DNA from: Saonia flava
GTDB taxonomy: Bacteria; Bacteroidota; Bacteroidia; Flavobacteriales; Flavobacteriaceae
Length of the DNA: 64,000 nt
Direction: 5' to 3'
Assembly: GCF_011927795.1 (NCBI RefSeq)
Contig: NZ_JAATJJ010000001.1
Span: forward strand, 310,001-374,000
Position numbers and translations under genes: made by a program. The stretch's first letter is position 1; each line of letters begins with the position of its first letter. The notes beneath the pieces were generated by a model. That model did not search any database, was not told the DNA's origin, and saw only the letters and a list, made by a program, of their open reading frames with translations. Below are positions 25,388-34,798 of this stretch, in pieces.

Positions 25388-26722
25388 TTACCTATAGCCC
25401 ATTGTAACTGCAGCAACAATAGCTATTGCGCCAATTAGCAGAATCAAGAGCGTTGGTTTTATGGCAAATTTGAACCATTTGTTATACGAAATACCGTTTA
25501 TGGCCAAAACAGCCATCAATGCCCCATTTGTGGGTACAATCATATCTGCCATTACCGCACCGTACTGATAGGCCAAAACACAAGTTTGTCTGGACATGCC
25601 TATTAAATCCGAAAGAGGAACTAATATGGGCATGGTCATTACGGCTTGACCTGAATAGCTCGGAAGGGGAAAATGCAATATAACATGGGAAATCATCATA
25701 AGAACACCAGAAAAGGCCGGTGAAAAGGATTTTAAAGGACCAAAAAGTCCATAAACGATAGAGTCTATTACCATACCTTCTTTTAAAATCAATGAAATAC
25801 TGTTTGCCAGACCAATGATCATGGCTGCAAAAATCATTTCTTTAAATCCAGAAACATAAGTCTCACCCGTTTTGTTAACTCCTAGTTTCCCAATTAGGCC
25901 AGAAATTATGCCTAGAGCAAAAAAGGAGGCTGACAATTCATTAAATCCCCATTCCAGTTCCAACATTCCATAGGTAACTACACCAAAGGTTATGCATAAC
26001 AAAAAAAGAATTATTTGATTTCTACCGCTTACTGATTGATTATCGGAAGTCATTTCTTCCTTTTTAACCCTATTCCTATTACCGTAGTTAATAAGATATA
26101 ATACCCATAATACAAAAGCTACCAATAAAACTATAAGTCGGAACTCACTTCCTGAAAGTAAGGGTAGTCCGGCTTCCTTCTGTGCAATAATAACAGCGAA
26201 AGGATTAGAGGGGCTAAAGGCACTTCCCACAACCGTAGAGCCATAACTCATGTAGACAGTTGTAAATGTGTTATAGCCCAAACTGCGCCCAAATAGCAAA
26301 AGAATGGGAGTCATGGCAATTACTTCTTCCTGTAATCCAATGGTAGCCCCAGCAGCGGTAAAAAGTGCTGAAACTATAATTAACGCGAGTGTTTCCTTAC
26401 CTTTTAAAAGCTCAACAAGCTTACCAAGACCCTGGGACAAGGCCCCGGTCTTTTCTATAATATAAAAGCAACCACCAAGTAAAAGAATCAATACAATGAT
26501 ATCAGCTCTACCAATAATGCCCCTTGGGATTGCCAAAATTAAATCGAAAGCCGAGAGATGCTCTATATTAATACGTTGATATGAATTATTGACAACTTCT
26601 ATTAATCCTGATTCTTCATTTGCAACCCTTTTATAGGTTCCTTGGGGAATTATATAGGTAAGAATCCACGACAAGAGAATAACTGCAATGATAATGACAA
26701 ATGCATTGGGAAATTTTTTCAT
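25388..26722 (-). CDS. YfcC/DcuC-type carboxylate or amino-acid transporter
   Basis: An inner-membrane protein of 444 residues with roughly 11-12 hydrophobic segments. It matches the YfcC/C4-dicarboxylate anaerobic carrier family: WILTYIIPQGTY at the start, ATIGLQEEVIAMTPILLLFGRSLGYN, the paired re-entrant loops GSAFSPSNPFAVIIAQ and HFPLPSYSGQAVMTMPILVPLSD, and PTNGALMAVLAI at the end. The substrate is not predictable. It is divergent from the molybdenum operon, with 200 bases between. Confidence 0.82.
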   Translation of the reverse strand: MKKFPNAFVIIIAVILLSWILTYIIPQGTYKRVANEESGLIEVVNNSYQRINIEHLSAFDLILAIPRGIIGRADIIVLILLLGGCFYIIEKTGALSQGLGKLVELLKGKETLALIIVSALFTAAGATIGLQEEVIAMTPILLLFGRSLGYNTFTTVYMSYGSTVVGSAFSPSNPFAVIIAQKEAGLPLLSGSEFRLIVLLVAFVLWVLYLINYGNRNRVKKEEMTSDNQSVSGRNQIILFLLCITFGVVTYGMLELEWGFNELSASFFALGIISGLIGKLGVNKTGETYVSGFKEMIFAAMIIGLANSISLILKEGMVIDSIVYGLFGPLKSFSPAFSGVLMMISHVILHFPLPSYSGQAVMTMPILVPLSDLIGMSRQTCVLAYQYGAVMADMIVPTNGALMAVLAINGISYNKWFKFAIKPTLLILLIGAIAIVAAVTMGYR

Positions 26723-26922
26723 ATGTTTAGTTGGTTGGTTATAGTGAATTTAGTTTTTTCTTTTTTAACTCCAATGGATTAGTTTGTAAGTTATTAGCCC
26801 AGTTTTCAAAAGAAAACGTTAAAAAAAACCATACCCTGTTAAATTAAAATATTCGGCTTGTTTTTTTGGTAACTTGATGCTGCAAAACGTACTAAATCAA
26901 TTATCAACCTAAAAATAAAACT

Positions 26923-27387
26923 ATGCCAACGTATCAATTAAAAGTAAATGGGGAGTCTAAAAGTGTGGATGTTAGCGAAGACACTCCACTGCTCTGGGTA
27001 CTCCGTGATCATTTGGACCTTGTTGGAACCAAATATGGATGTGGTATTGCCCAATGCGGAGCTTGTACAGTCCATCTAGATGGCAATGCTGTAAGAAGCT
27101 GTGCCATGACGGCCTCCCAAGCAGAAGGAAAATCCATAACAACCATAGAAGGTCTTTCCGAAGATGGTTCCCATCCCGTACAGGAAGCCTGGAAGGAAAT
27201 AGATGTTCCGCAATGTGGTTACTGTCAATCGGGACAGATTATGACCGCGTCGGCCTTTTTAGAAAAAAATCCAACACCTTCCGAGAATGAAATTAAAAGT
27301 GCCATGCACGGAAATATCTGTAGATGTGCATCCTACAACCGTATTTATAAAGCGGTAGAGACTGCCTCTAAAAATATGGGGTCGTAA
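26923..27387 (+). CDS. 2Fe-2S subunit of xanthine-dehydrogenase-family Mo hydroxylase
   Basis: A 154-residue electron-transfer subunit. The plant-ferredoxin-like cluster uses C40, C45, C48 and C60. The second, alpha-helical cluster uses C98, C101, C133 and C135 (CGYCQSGQ and ICRCASYN). It matches the small IorA-type subunit of isoquinoline 1-oxidoreductase-like enzymes, which lack a separate FAD subunit. It has no signal of its own and is probably exported with the large subunit. It is the first gene of the molybdenum operon. Confidence 0.93.
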   Translation: MPTYQLKVNGESKSVDVSEDTPLLWVLRDHLDLVGTKYGCGIAQCGACTVHLDGNAVRSCAMTASQAEGKSITTIEGLSEDGSHPVQEAWKEIDVPQCGYCQSGQIMTASAFLEKNPTPSENEIKSAMHGNICRCASYNRIYKAVETASKNMGS

Positions 27388-27467
27388 TTCATTTCTGAAC
27401 GAATATCTCAATTACAACTTTTCCTCAAACCGTTTTCCTTCACTAAGGAAGACCTAAAAAAAATAAA

Positions 27468-29636
27468 ATGTCAACAACAAAACCAATAGAATTCAGTAGA
27501 AGAGGTTTTATAAAAACTTCGTCCTTGGCCAGTGGTGGTCTATTAATTGGGTTTAACCTGTTTAATGCGTGTAAGCCCAATGTGGCGCCCCCCATAGATT
27601 TATCCTTATTGGATTATAACGATTTTAATGCCTTTATAAAAATTGCAGATAATGGTGCGGTAACCATTTTTTCACCAAATCCAGAAGTAGGACAGGGCAT
27701 AAAAACAGCCATTCCCATGATTATTGCCGAAGAATTGGATGTAGCATGGAAAAACGTCTTTGTGGAACAAGCCCCTTTGGATACCAAAAACTTTACAAGG
27801 CAAGTAGCTGGTGGAAGTCAGTCCCTTCGTTTTGGATGGGACGCCCTTAGGCAAACTGGAGCCACTGCAAGACAGATGCTCGTGAATGCAGCAGCAACCA
27901 AATGGGGAGTGGATCCATCGGAATGCACAACCAATGAGGGTGTTATTTCCAATGCAAACGGGGAGACCCTGGGATATGGGGATGTTGTGAAAGAAGCTGC
28001 GATGGTTGAAATACCTGAAAAAGTAAAGCTTAAAAAACCAAAAGACTATAAAATTATAGGAACGGATGCCCATAATGTGGATATTGACAAAATCGTTACT
28101 GGAAAACCTTTGTATGGAATGGATTTTAAACGAGAAGGCATGCTACATGCCTGTGTTTTAAGACCCCCTGCATTTGGTCAAAAATTGGATTCTTTCGATG
28201 ATACTGCAGCTCGAGCAATTAGTGGTGTTGTAGATGTGGTTCAGTTTGATGATAAAATTGCCGTATTGGCCAAGGATACATGGACGGCATTCAAGGGTAA
28301 AAATGCATTAAAGGCAAAATGGAAGGAAGATAAAAAACTGGAAAGCTCAGAAGATCACAATGATATATTGGATGGACTTTTAGATGGTAAGGAGTTTAAT
28401 ACCATGCGGGCAGATGGAGATATTAAAAAGGCCTTTGCCGATGCAGATAAAGTTTTGGAACGGACCTATGAATCTCCCTTTTTACCTCACAATTGCATGG
28501 AACCCATGAATTTCTTTGCAGATGTTAGTGCGGATAAAGTGGAATTGATCGGTCCTATACAAACACCAGAGCGTACTGCAAAAAGTATTGCCGATATCCT
28601 TGAAAGAGATGAGGCTGATGTTAGCCTGGAAATGACCCGAATTGGGGGTGGTTTTGGTAGACGTTTAATAGGGGATTATGCCATAGAAGCCGCACAAGTA
28701 TCCAATATCACAAAAAAGCCTATTAAATTGGTGTACACAAGGGAAGATGATATGGAAGGTGGTATATATCGCATGGCCATAAAATACCGTTTTAAGGCAG
28801 CGGTAAAAAATGGTGAGATAACAGGTTACCATTTAAAAGAAGCTTCCTTTAACAGTAATATGTATGGATTAATTCCCCATTTCTTTCCAGCGGGAGCCGT
28901 TGAAAATTACCAAGTGGATGTTGCCAATTATAAAAGTGATATTTCCACTGGACCATGGAGGGCTCCATATACCAATTTTTTGGCATCTGCGGAACAAAGT
29001 TTCTTTAGTGAGCTGGCCGAATTAATGGAGGTAGATCAGGTTCAATTGCATTTGGATATGCTTCAAAAAGTAAAAGGCACCACCGATGACAGAATTCAGT
29101 ATTCCCCAGAGCGATTGGAAAATGTAATAAAAGTTGCAGTGGAGAAATCAGGTTGGGGCAAGAAAGAAGAAGGGGTGTACCAAGGTTTTGCGGGCTACTA
29201 TTGCCATAACAGCCATGTGGCAGAAGTTGCGGATGTTGTAATAGAAAATGAGACTCCAGTGGTTAAAAAAATCACTTGCGTGGTGGACTGTGGAATCGTA
29301 GTGAACCCAATGGGTGCATTAAACCAATTGGAAGGTGGAGCTATTGACGGGGTAGGCCATGCAATGTATGGTGATTTAGCCTTTAAGGATGGAAAACCTT
29401 TGTCCAATAACTTTGATACCTTCCGGTTGATCAGGATGAAAGAGGCCCCCCTTGTGGAATGCCATTTTATTGAAAACGAATATTCCCCAACAGGATTGGG
29501 TGAACCTGCATTGCCGCCAGCGGCAGGAGCGGTAGCTAATGCTATGAAAGCGGCAACAGGAAAAAGAATCTATGGACAACCCTTCACCAAAAATCCAGAA
29601 TTATTAACTTTACCTAAAAAAGAAATATTAGGTTAA
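27468..29636 (+). CDS. Molybdopterin-binding subunit of Mo hydroxylase (IorB-like), Tat-exported
   Basis: A 722-residue catalytic subunit. The twin-arginine signal SRRGFIKTSSLASGGLLIGF (9-28) sends the folded, cofactor-loaded complex to the periplasm. VGQGIKTAIPMIIAEELD, ARQVAGGSQSLRFGW, RIGGGFGRR and the C-terminal GLGEPALPPAAGAVANA (active-site Glu region) are hallmarks of the aldehyde/xanthine oxidase family. Without an FAD subunit it likely passes electrons to a cytochrome. The substrate is probably an N-heterocycle or aldehyde, not assigned. It is followed after 2 bases by moaD, and cofactor genes continue downstream. Confidence 0.92.
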   Translation: MSTTKPIEFSRRGFIKTSSLASGGLLIGFNLFNACKPNVAPPIDLSLLDYNDFNAFIKIADNGAVTIFSPNPEVGQGIKTAIPMIIAEELDVAWKNVFVEQAPLDTKNFTRQVAGGSQSLRFGWDALRQTGATARQMLVNAAATKWGVDPSECTTNEGVISNANGETLGYGDVVKEAAMVEIPEKVKLKKPKDYKIIGTDAHNVDIDKIVTGKPLYGMDFKREGMLHACVLRPPAFGQKLDSFDDTAARAISGVVDVVQFDDKIAVLAKDTWTAFKGKNALKAKWKEDKKLESSEDHNDILDGLLDGKEFNTMRADGDIKKAFADADKVLERTYESPFLPHNCMEPMNFFADVSADKVELIGPIQTPERTAKSIADILERDEADVSLEMTRIGGGFGRRLIGDYAIEAAQVSNITKKPIKLVYTREDDMEGGIYRMAIKYRFKAAVKNGEITGYHLKEASFNSNMYGLIPHFFPAGAVENYQVDVANYKSDISTGPWRAPYTNFLASAEQSFFSELAELMEVDQVQLHLDMLQKVKGTTDDRIQYSPERLENVIKVAVEKSGWGKKEEGVYQGFAGYYCHNSHVAEVADVVIENETPVVKKITCVVDCGIVVNPMGALNQLEGGAIDGVGHAMYGDLAFKDGKPLSNNFDTFRLIRMKEAPLVECHFIENEYSPTGLGEPALPPAAGAVANAMKAATGKRIYGQPFTKNPELLTLPKKEILG

Positions 29637-29638
29637 AT

Positions 29639-29884
29639 ATGACAATACTACTTTTTGGTGTTACGAAGGATATTGTTGGGAGTTCATCCCTATCAATTCC
29701 CGTATCAAACAATACTATTCCTAAAACCGTTGGCGGTTTAAAACAATATTTGGGGCAATCGTACCCAGATTTGCTAGAATTGTCTTCGTTGGCGGTAGCT
29801 GTGAACAATAATTACGCTGGGGATGAGACAAAAATTGATACCTTTGATGAAATAGCTTTGATTCCTCCAGTTAGTGGAGGGTAA
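29639..29884 (+). CDS. moaD: MoaD, small subunit of molybdopterin synthase
   Basis: An 81-residue beta-grasp ubiquitin-like protein ending in PPVSGG. The terminal GG is thiocarboxylated and donates sulphur to precursor Z in molybdopterin synthesis. AVAVNNNYAGDET and FDEIALIPPVSGG are the usual family end. It begins 2 bases after the Mo-hydroxylase gene. Its partner MoaE is not encoded in this window. Confidence 0.9.
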   Translation: MTILLFGVTKDIVGSSSLSIPVSNNTIPKTVGGLKQYLGQSYPDLLELSSLAVAVNNNYAGDETKIDTFDEIALIPPVSGG

Positions 29885-29898
29885 TTAAAAAGAAATCT

Positions 29899-30882
29899 GT
29901 GCTTATAGACAACCACAATAGAACCATTAATTACTTACGTTTGGCCGTAACAGATCGTTGCAACCTTAGATGTAATTACTGTATGCCCTCTGAAGGGATT
30001 AATTTTGCAAAGAATAACAAATTGTTCTCTATAGAAGAACTATGTAAACTTAGTGAATTAGTTGTAAGGCAGGGGATTGATAAAATTAGAATCACAGGGG
30101 GAGAGCCCTTTGTTCGCAAGGATTTAATGGTGTTATTAAAACACCTATCCCATCTTGATGGTCTAAATGATATTTCCATTACCACCAATGCCACTTTAAT
30201 AGGTCCGTATATTGATGAACTCAAGGAATTGGGCATTAAGAATGTCAATGTAAGTTTGGATTCCATCAATAGGGAAACTTTTGAGCGTATTACCCGCAGG
30301 GATGAGTATGACACCGTTCATAACAATCTAATTCGATTAATTTCTGAAGGTTTTAATGTTCGTATTAATTTTATTGTACTACAAAATCAAAACACACAAG
30401 ACATTTTACCCATTTTAGAACTAATGAAACATTACAATGTTTCTGTGAGGTTCTTAGAAGAAATGCCCTTTAATGGAGGAAGTAAAACATTCAATACCAT
30501 TGAATGGGATTATAAAAGAATTCTGGAGCATGTACTTTCTAAATATCCAGAAACAGAAAAGTTAGTTTCTCCAGCTACATCTACCTCAATAAATTATAAA
30601 ATCAAAGGACATGTGGGTACTTTTGGTTTAATACCGTCCTTTAGTCGTACATTTTGTGGCACTTGCAATAGATTACGTATTTCTGCCACGGGTGATGTAA
30701 TCACTTGTTTGTATGGAAAACCCAAAACAAATCTTAGGGATATTATGCGTAGTGAAAATGCAGAAGAAAATATCCAAAATGAATTATTGAAAGCTATTGG
30801 GAGCCGTGCCAAAACGGGCTTTGATGCACAGAAGGAACACAAGTCGGTCTTTGAGAGTTCCATGACCTCCATTGGTGGTTAA
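29899..30882 (+). CDS. moaA: GTP 3',8-cyclase MoaA
   Basis: A 327-residue radical SAM enzyme that makes the first step of molybdopterin synthesis. The N-terminal cluster ligands are C21, C25 and C28 (CNLRCNYC). The C-terminal cluster has FCGTCNRLRISATGDVITC, and the terminal GG (SIGG) essential for activity is present. ITGGEPFVRKDL is the SAM-binding segment. The start is GTG. Normally MoaC completes the reaction; no moaC is seen here. Confidence 0.95.
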   Translation: MLIDNHNRTINYLRLAVTDRCNLRCNYCMPSEGINFAKNNKLFSIEELCKLSELVVRQGIDKIRITGGEPFVRKDLMVLLKHLSHLDGLNDISITTNATLIGPYIDELKELGIKNVNVSLDSINRETFERITRRDEYDTVHNNLIRLISEGFNVRINFIVLQNQNTQDILPILELMKHYNVSVRFLEEMPFNGGSKTFNTIEWDYKRILEHVLSKYPETEKLVSPATSTSINYKIKGHVGTFGLIPSFSRTFCGTCNRLRISATGDVITCLYGKPKTNLRDIMRSENAEENIQNELLKAIGSRAKTGFDAQKEHKSVFESSMTSIGG

Positions 30883-30928
30883 TTAATAATTTATCATGTA
30901 GAGAGAGGTCTAGACATCTATTGCAACT

Positions 30929-31525
30929 ATGAAAGATATTTCTAAATTATACGGATTGGTATTGTCAGGTGGAAAAAGTACCCGTATGGGGGAAGACAAG
31001 GGCGCAATTAAGTATCATGGTATTCCCCAACGAGAATATCTCTACAATTTGCTAAGTGAAGTTTGCGATAAAACTTTTATAAGCATTCGCTCTGACCAAA
31101 AGGTTGAACTATCGAGACCCTTACCTTTTATTGAAGATTTAAATGAGTACAAAGGACCATATAATGGAATTTTAAGTGCCCATAAAGCATATCCAGAGGT
31201 AGCCTGGTTGGTTATTGCGTGTGATATACCTTTACTTGATATAAAATCATTAAAACAATTGATATCAAATAGGTTAGAAAATAAAAATGCAACAGCCTTC
31301 GCTACTAAAAAAAGTAGCCTTCCAGAACCCTTGGCTGCAATTTGGGAACCCAAAGGTTTAATTGAATCCATTGAGCATCTTAAAAACGGAACAAGCACTT
31401 GTCCAAGAAAATTTTTAATAAATTCTGAGATTGCCATAGTCTATCCAGACAGTGACGAAGTACTTATCAATGCCAATTCCAAAGAAGAATATGAACAGGT
31501 AGTACAAAAACTCGCAGCAGTTTGA
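30929..31525 (+). CDS. Molybdenum cofactor guanylyltransferase-like (MobA family)
   Basis: A 198-residue nucleotidyltransferase with the signature VLSGGKSTRMGEDKG (11-25) and VIACDIPLLDI near residue 89, as in MobA. It should attach GMP to molybdopterin, or a related nucleotide. The operon ends with a second such enzyme (MocA type), so the two probably have different tasks. Overlaps the next gene by 4 bases. Confidence 0.85.
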   Translation: MKDISKLYGLVLSGGKSTRMGEDKGAIKYHGIPQREYLYNLLSEVCDKTFISIRSDQKVELSRPLPFIEDLNEYKGPYNGILSAHKAYPEVAWLVIACDIPLLDIKSLKQLISNRLENKNATAFATKKSSLPEPLAAIWEPKGLIESIEHLKNGTSTCPRKFLINSEIAIVYPDSDEVLINANSKEEYEQVVQKLAAV

Positions 31526-32595
31526 ATACAAAACGATACATACGACAAACCAATCTAAAAGAGTTTGGAGCAGAAGGGCAACAAAAGCTTGCCAATGCCA
31601 GTATACTTGTAATAGGTGTTGGAGGTTTAGGTATTCCCGTCTTGCAATACCTAAACGCAATGGGGGTGGGAACCATAGGGCTGGTTGAGCAGGACACGGT
31701 GGAACTAACCAATTTACAGCGACAAGTTTTATATGCTGAAAATGATATTGGGAGGCAGAAATTAGAGGTGGCCTTGGAAAAATTACAAGCACAAAATTCA
31801 GGGACCCAGTTCAAGACTTTTGATACATTTTTAACCCGAGACAATGCTTTGGAGATAATAGCAGGGTTTGATGTGGTAGTGGATGCTTCGGATAATTTCC
31901 CCACCCGCTACTTGGTAAACGATGCCTGTGTTATTCTTAAAAAGCCATTTGTTTATGGGGCACTTCATGGTTTTGAGGGTCAAGTAAGTGTATTTAATTT
32001 TCAAGGTGGCCCCACATACCGATGTTTGTTTCCTAATATGCCCACAGTTAAAGAAATACCAAATTGCAACGATAACGGAGTGCTGGGGGTTATCCCTGGA
32101 ATCATTGGTAACCTACAGGCTTTGGAGGTTGTTAAATTAGTTACATCAATAGGTGAAGTTTTAAGCGGCATATTACTCATATACAATGGTTTAAATCAAT
32201 CAATTCAAAAAATTAATTTTAATTTAAATACAGAAAACCTAAGCATTCTAAAACTTCAGGACACCTATGGAAATGACAATTGCGAAAACATCTTGAACCT
32301 AAGTGCTGACCAATTGCAAACTCTTATTTCCTCCAATACCGAACTTCAACTCATTGACGTAAGGACACCCAAGGAGTACGCAACATATTCTTTGCCGGGA
32401 AGCAAAAACATTCCATTGAATGAACTGGAAGATCGTTATAAGGAAATAGACGGTATCCTGCCTGTCTATGTTGTTTGCCAATCTGGGAAACGTAGTCAGA
32501 CAGCGGTGACATTGCTTCAAAAAAAAATGAATGGAGAGTTTTTCAATGTATCAGGGGGAATTAACTCGTATTTGGAATTGTTCCCATGGCTATGA
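31522..32595 (+). CDS. MoeB/ThiF-type adenylyltransferase with rhodanese domain
   Basis: An E1-like enzyme of 357 residues that adenylates the MoaD C-terminus. The ATP loop is GVGGLGIPVLQYL (32-44). The probable thioester Cys is C182 (NCNDNGVLGV). Residues about 265-357 are a rhodanese domain with active Cys in VVCQSGKRS. Typical MoeB has two CxxC zinc pairs; here the first is reduced to YRCL (C168 alone) and no second pair is visible, so the zinc site seems lost. The start is TTG, overlapping the mobA stop (TTGA). Confidence 0.88.
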   Translation: MNTKRYIRQTNLKEFGAEGQQKLANASILVIGVGGLGIPVLQYLNAMGVGTIGLVEQDTVELTNLQRQVLYAENDIGRQKLEVALEKLQAQNSGTQFKTFDTFLTRDNALEIIAGFDVVVDASDNFPTRYLVNDACVILKKPFVYGALHGFEGQVSVFNFQGGPTYRCLFPNMPTVKEIPNCNDNGVLGVIPGIIGNLQALEVVKLVTSIGEVLSGILLIYNGLNQSIQKINFNLNTENLSILKLQDTYGNDNCENILNLSADQLQTLISSNTELQLIDVRTPKEYATYSLPGSKNIPLNELEDRYKEIDGILPVYVVCQSGKRSQTAVTLLQKKMNGEFFNVSGGINSYLELFPWL

Positions 32596-33791
32596 TTTCA
32601 TTTGAAAATGCCTACAAAAAAGTGTTGGACCATAGTCAGAATTATGGCAATGAAGCGGTATCGCTAAATAATGCTACCGGTCGGGTTTTAGCAGAGAATA
32701 TTGTCGCGGATAGGGATTTCCCCCCTTATGATCGCTCCACGAAAGATGGAATCGCCATTAATTTTAAAGCTTTTGAAAAAGGGCAGGTGGAATATTCCAT
32801 TCAAGGGACTTTAGCCGCTGGGGCTCCGCAATCAAAATTAAATGATAGCTATGACTGTCTTGAGATTATGACAGGTGCTGTGCTTCCTGAAAATACCGAC
32901 ACGGTGATTATGTACGAGCATATTGCCATAAAGGATGGCAAAGCTACAGTGATCAAACCGCCCATTTTAGGGCAGAATATCCACTACCAAGGAGGGGATG
33001 AAAAGAAAGGAGCCGTTGTGCTCCATAAAAACAGAAAGATTACAGCTGCAGAGGTTGGCGTATTGGCTTCGGTAGGAAAATCAGAGGTTTTAGTCAAAAA
33101 ACTACCTAAAATAACCTTGATTTCTACTGGGAATGAATTAGTAGATGTGCACGAAACACCATTGCCCCACCAAATTAGAAAATCCAATATGCATACATTA
33201 ACTTCCGCACTTAAAGAAGAAGGGATTTTACCTAGCTCATTGCACTTATTGGATGAAAAACACAAGATTGAGCAATCATTGGAAATAGCATTAAAAGAAA
33301 ATGATGTCCTTCTTCTAAGTGGAGGAGTTTCCAAGGGAAAGTATGATTTTATTCCGGATGCATTGCAAGCTTTGGGGGTGCAAAAAGTTTTTCACAGAGT
33401 ATTGCAAAGGCCGGGAAAGCCCTTTTGGTTTGGTGTGCACAAGGAATTGGGAACCGTTGTTTTTTCCTTCCCTGGCAATCCAGCTTCTACATTTGCCAAC
33501 TATACTATCTATTTTAAAGATTGGTTTAACAAAACATTAGGACTCCCCATTCCAAAAATTGATGTAATTTTAAAAGAGGATATTAACATTGGTGGTGACT
33601 TAACTCGTTTTATACGTGCCGAAGCAGGTATTAAAAACGGTAAATTATATGCGAAAATAATACATGGAAACGGTTCTGGGGACTTGACCAGTTTGGTAAA
33701 ATCCAACGGATTTATAAAATTAGCCCCTAAAACAACCCCATATAAAGCTGGTGACCTTGTCCCATTTATCGCTGCACGCAGCATACTTTAA
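32592..33791 (+). CDS. moeA: Molybdopterin molybdotransferase MoeA
   Basis: A 399-residue enzyme inserting molybdate into adenylylated molybdopterin. DRDFPPYDRSTKDGIAIN near residue 40, ITLISTGNELVD near 175, LLLSGGVSKGKYDF near 240, and RPGKPFWFG plus FSFPGNPAST near 275-295 are family motifs. ATG at 32592 forms an ATGA overlap with the previous stop and gives the usual MISFENA start; an ATG six bases earlier is possible. Confidence 0.94.
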   Translation: MISFENAYKKVLDHSQNYGNEAVSLNNATGRVLAENIVADRDFPPYDRSTKDGIAINFKAFEKGQVEYSIQGTLAAGAPQSKLNDSYDCLEIMTGAVLPENTDTVIMYEHIAIKDGKATVIKPPILGQNIHYQGGDEKKGAVVLHKNRKITAAEVGVLASVGKSEVLVKKLPKITLISTGNELVDVHETPLPHQIRKSNMHTLTSALKEEGILPSSLHLLDEKHKIEQSLEIALKENDVLLLSGGVSKGKYDFIPDALQALGVQKVFHRVLQRPGKPFWFGVHKELGTVVFSFPGNPASTFANYTIYFKDWFNKTLGLPIPKIDVILKEDINIGGDLTRFIRAEAGIKNGKLYAKIIHGNGSGDLTSLVKSNGFIKLAPKTTPYKAGDLVPFIAARSIL

Positions 33792-33793
33792 AT

Positions 33794-34798
33794 ATGACGC
33801 ACGAACTAAAGAAAATTGTACAAACATATATCAAAGCTCAGGATAGTGGCTTAAAAGCCGTACTGGCCACGGTAGTGGCCTTAGAAGGTTCATCTTATCG
33901 CAGACCTGGTGTCCGCATGCTTATCATGGAAAATGGAACTTTCGTAGGTGCTGTAAGCGGAGGCTGTGTTGAAAAAGAAGTGTTTAGACAATCGGAATCA
34001 GTTTTTAAAACAGGTATTCCAAAAATAATGACCTATGATGGTCGATATCGATTGGGCTGCGAAGGCATTCTGTATATTTTAATAGAGCCTTTTGCTCCAA
34101 AAAATGATTTTTTAGAGGTATTCGACAAAATTATACAGGAAAGAAAAAGTTTTAAAATAGCCTCCTTTTTTAACCAAAAGGATAGTATGGATGCTGGATA
34201 TGGCTCCGTGTTTAAATTCGAAAAAGAGCATTTTAATTTGCAACCCAATCAAACAAATAAAGGCTTCGAAGCCTTTGAACAAAAAATGGAGCCTTGTGAT
34301 AAGTTAATTATTATTGGAGCTGAGCACGATGCCGTACAGCTCTGTTCCTATGCAGCCTTAACAGGTTGGGAAGTTACCGTTGTAGTGACCCCTATGGAAG
34401 AAAAGGATATAGCTTATTTTACCGGTGCAAAGGAACTTATCGCTGCCTCTCCAGAAGAGTACCGCCCTATCATAGATGAGCAAACTTCTGTGGTCTTGAT
34501 GACCCATAGCTATGTGAAGGATTTAAAATATTTGATATCCCTTAAAGAAACAAAGCCGTTCTATTTAGGCATCCTTGGTCCATCAAGGCGCAGGGAGAAA
34601 CTTTTAAATGAATTTTTAGAGTATTGTCCCGATATAAGCGATGTGTTTTTTGACAACATCCACGGCCCAGCTGGTTTGGACATTGGTGCGGAAACCCCGC
34701 AAGAAATAGCTATTTCCATAATGTCCGAGATTCTATCTGTTTTAAGGGAAAAGAAACCAATGAAATTGAAGAACAAGCAAGGAACCATACACAGCTAA
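33794..34798 (+). CDS. XdhC-family Mo-cofactor maturation protein
   Basis: A 334-residue chaperone that binds Mo cofactor, protects it, aids sulphuration and hands it to xanthine-dehydrogenase-type enzymes. The N-terminal XdhC/CoxI domain has TVVALEGSSYRRPGVRMLI and AVSGGCVEKEV. The C-terminal Rossmann domain has LIIIGAEHDAVQLC and LGILGPSRRREKL. Its presence confirms that the operon serves the Mo hydroxylase at its 5' end. One-base overlap with the next gene. Confidence 0.92.
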   Translation: MTHELKKIVQTYIKAQDSGLKAVLATVVALEGSSYRRPGVRMLIMENGTFVGAVSGGCVEKEVFRQSESVFKTGIPKIMTYDGRYRLGCEGILYILIEPFAPKNDFLEVFDKIIQERKSFKIASFFNQKDSMDAGYGSVFKFEKEHFNLQPNQTNKGFEAFEQKMEPCDKLIIIGAEHDAVQLCSYAALTGWEVTVVVTPMEEKDIAYFTGAKELIAASPEEYRPIIDEQTSVVLMTHSYVKDLKYLISLKETKPFYLGILGPSRRREKLLNEFLEYCPDISDVFFDNIHGPAGLDIGAETPQEIAISIMSEILSVLREKKPMKLKNKQGTIHS

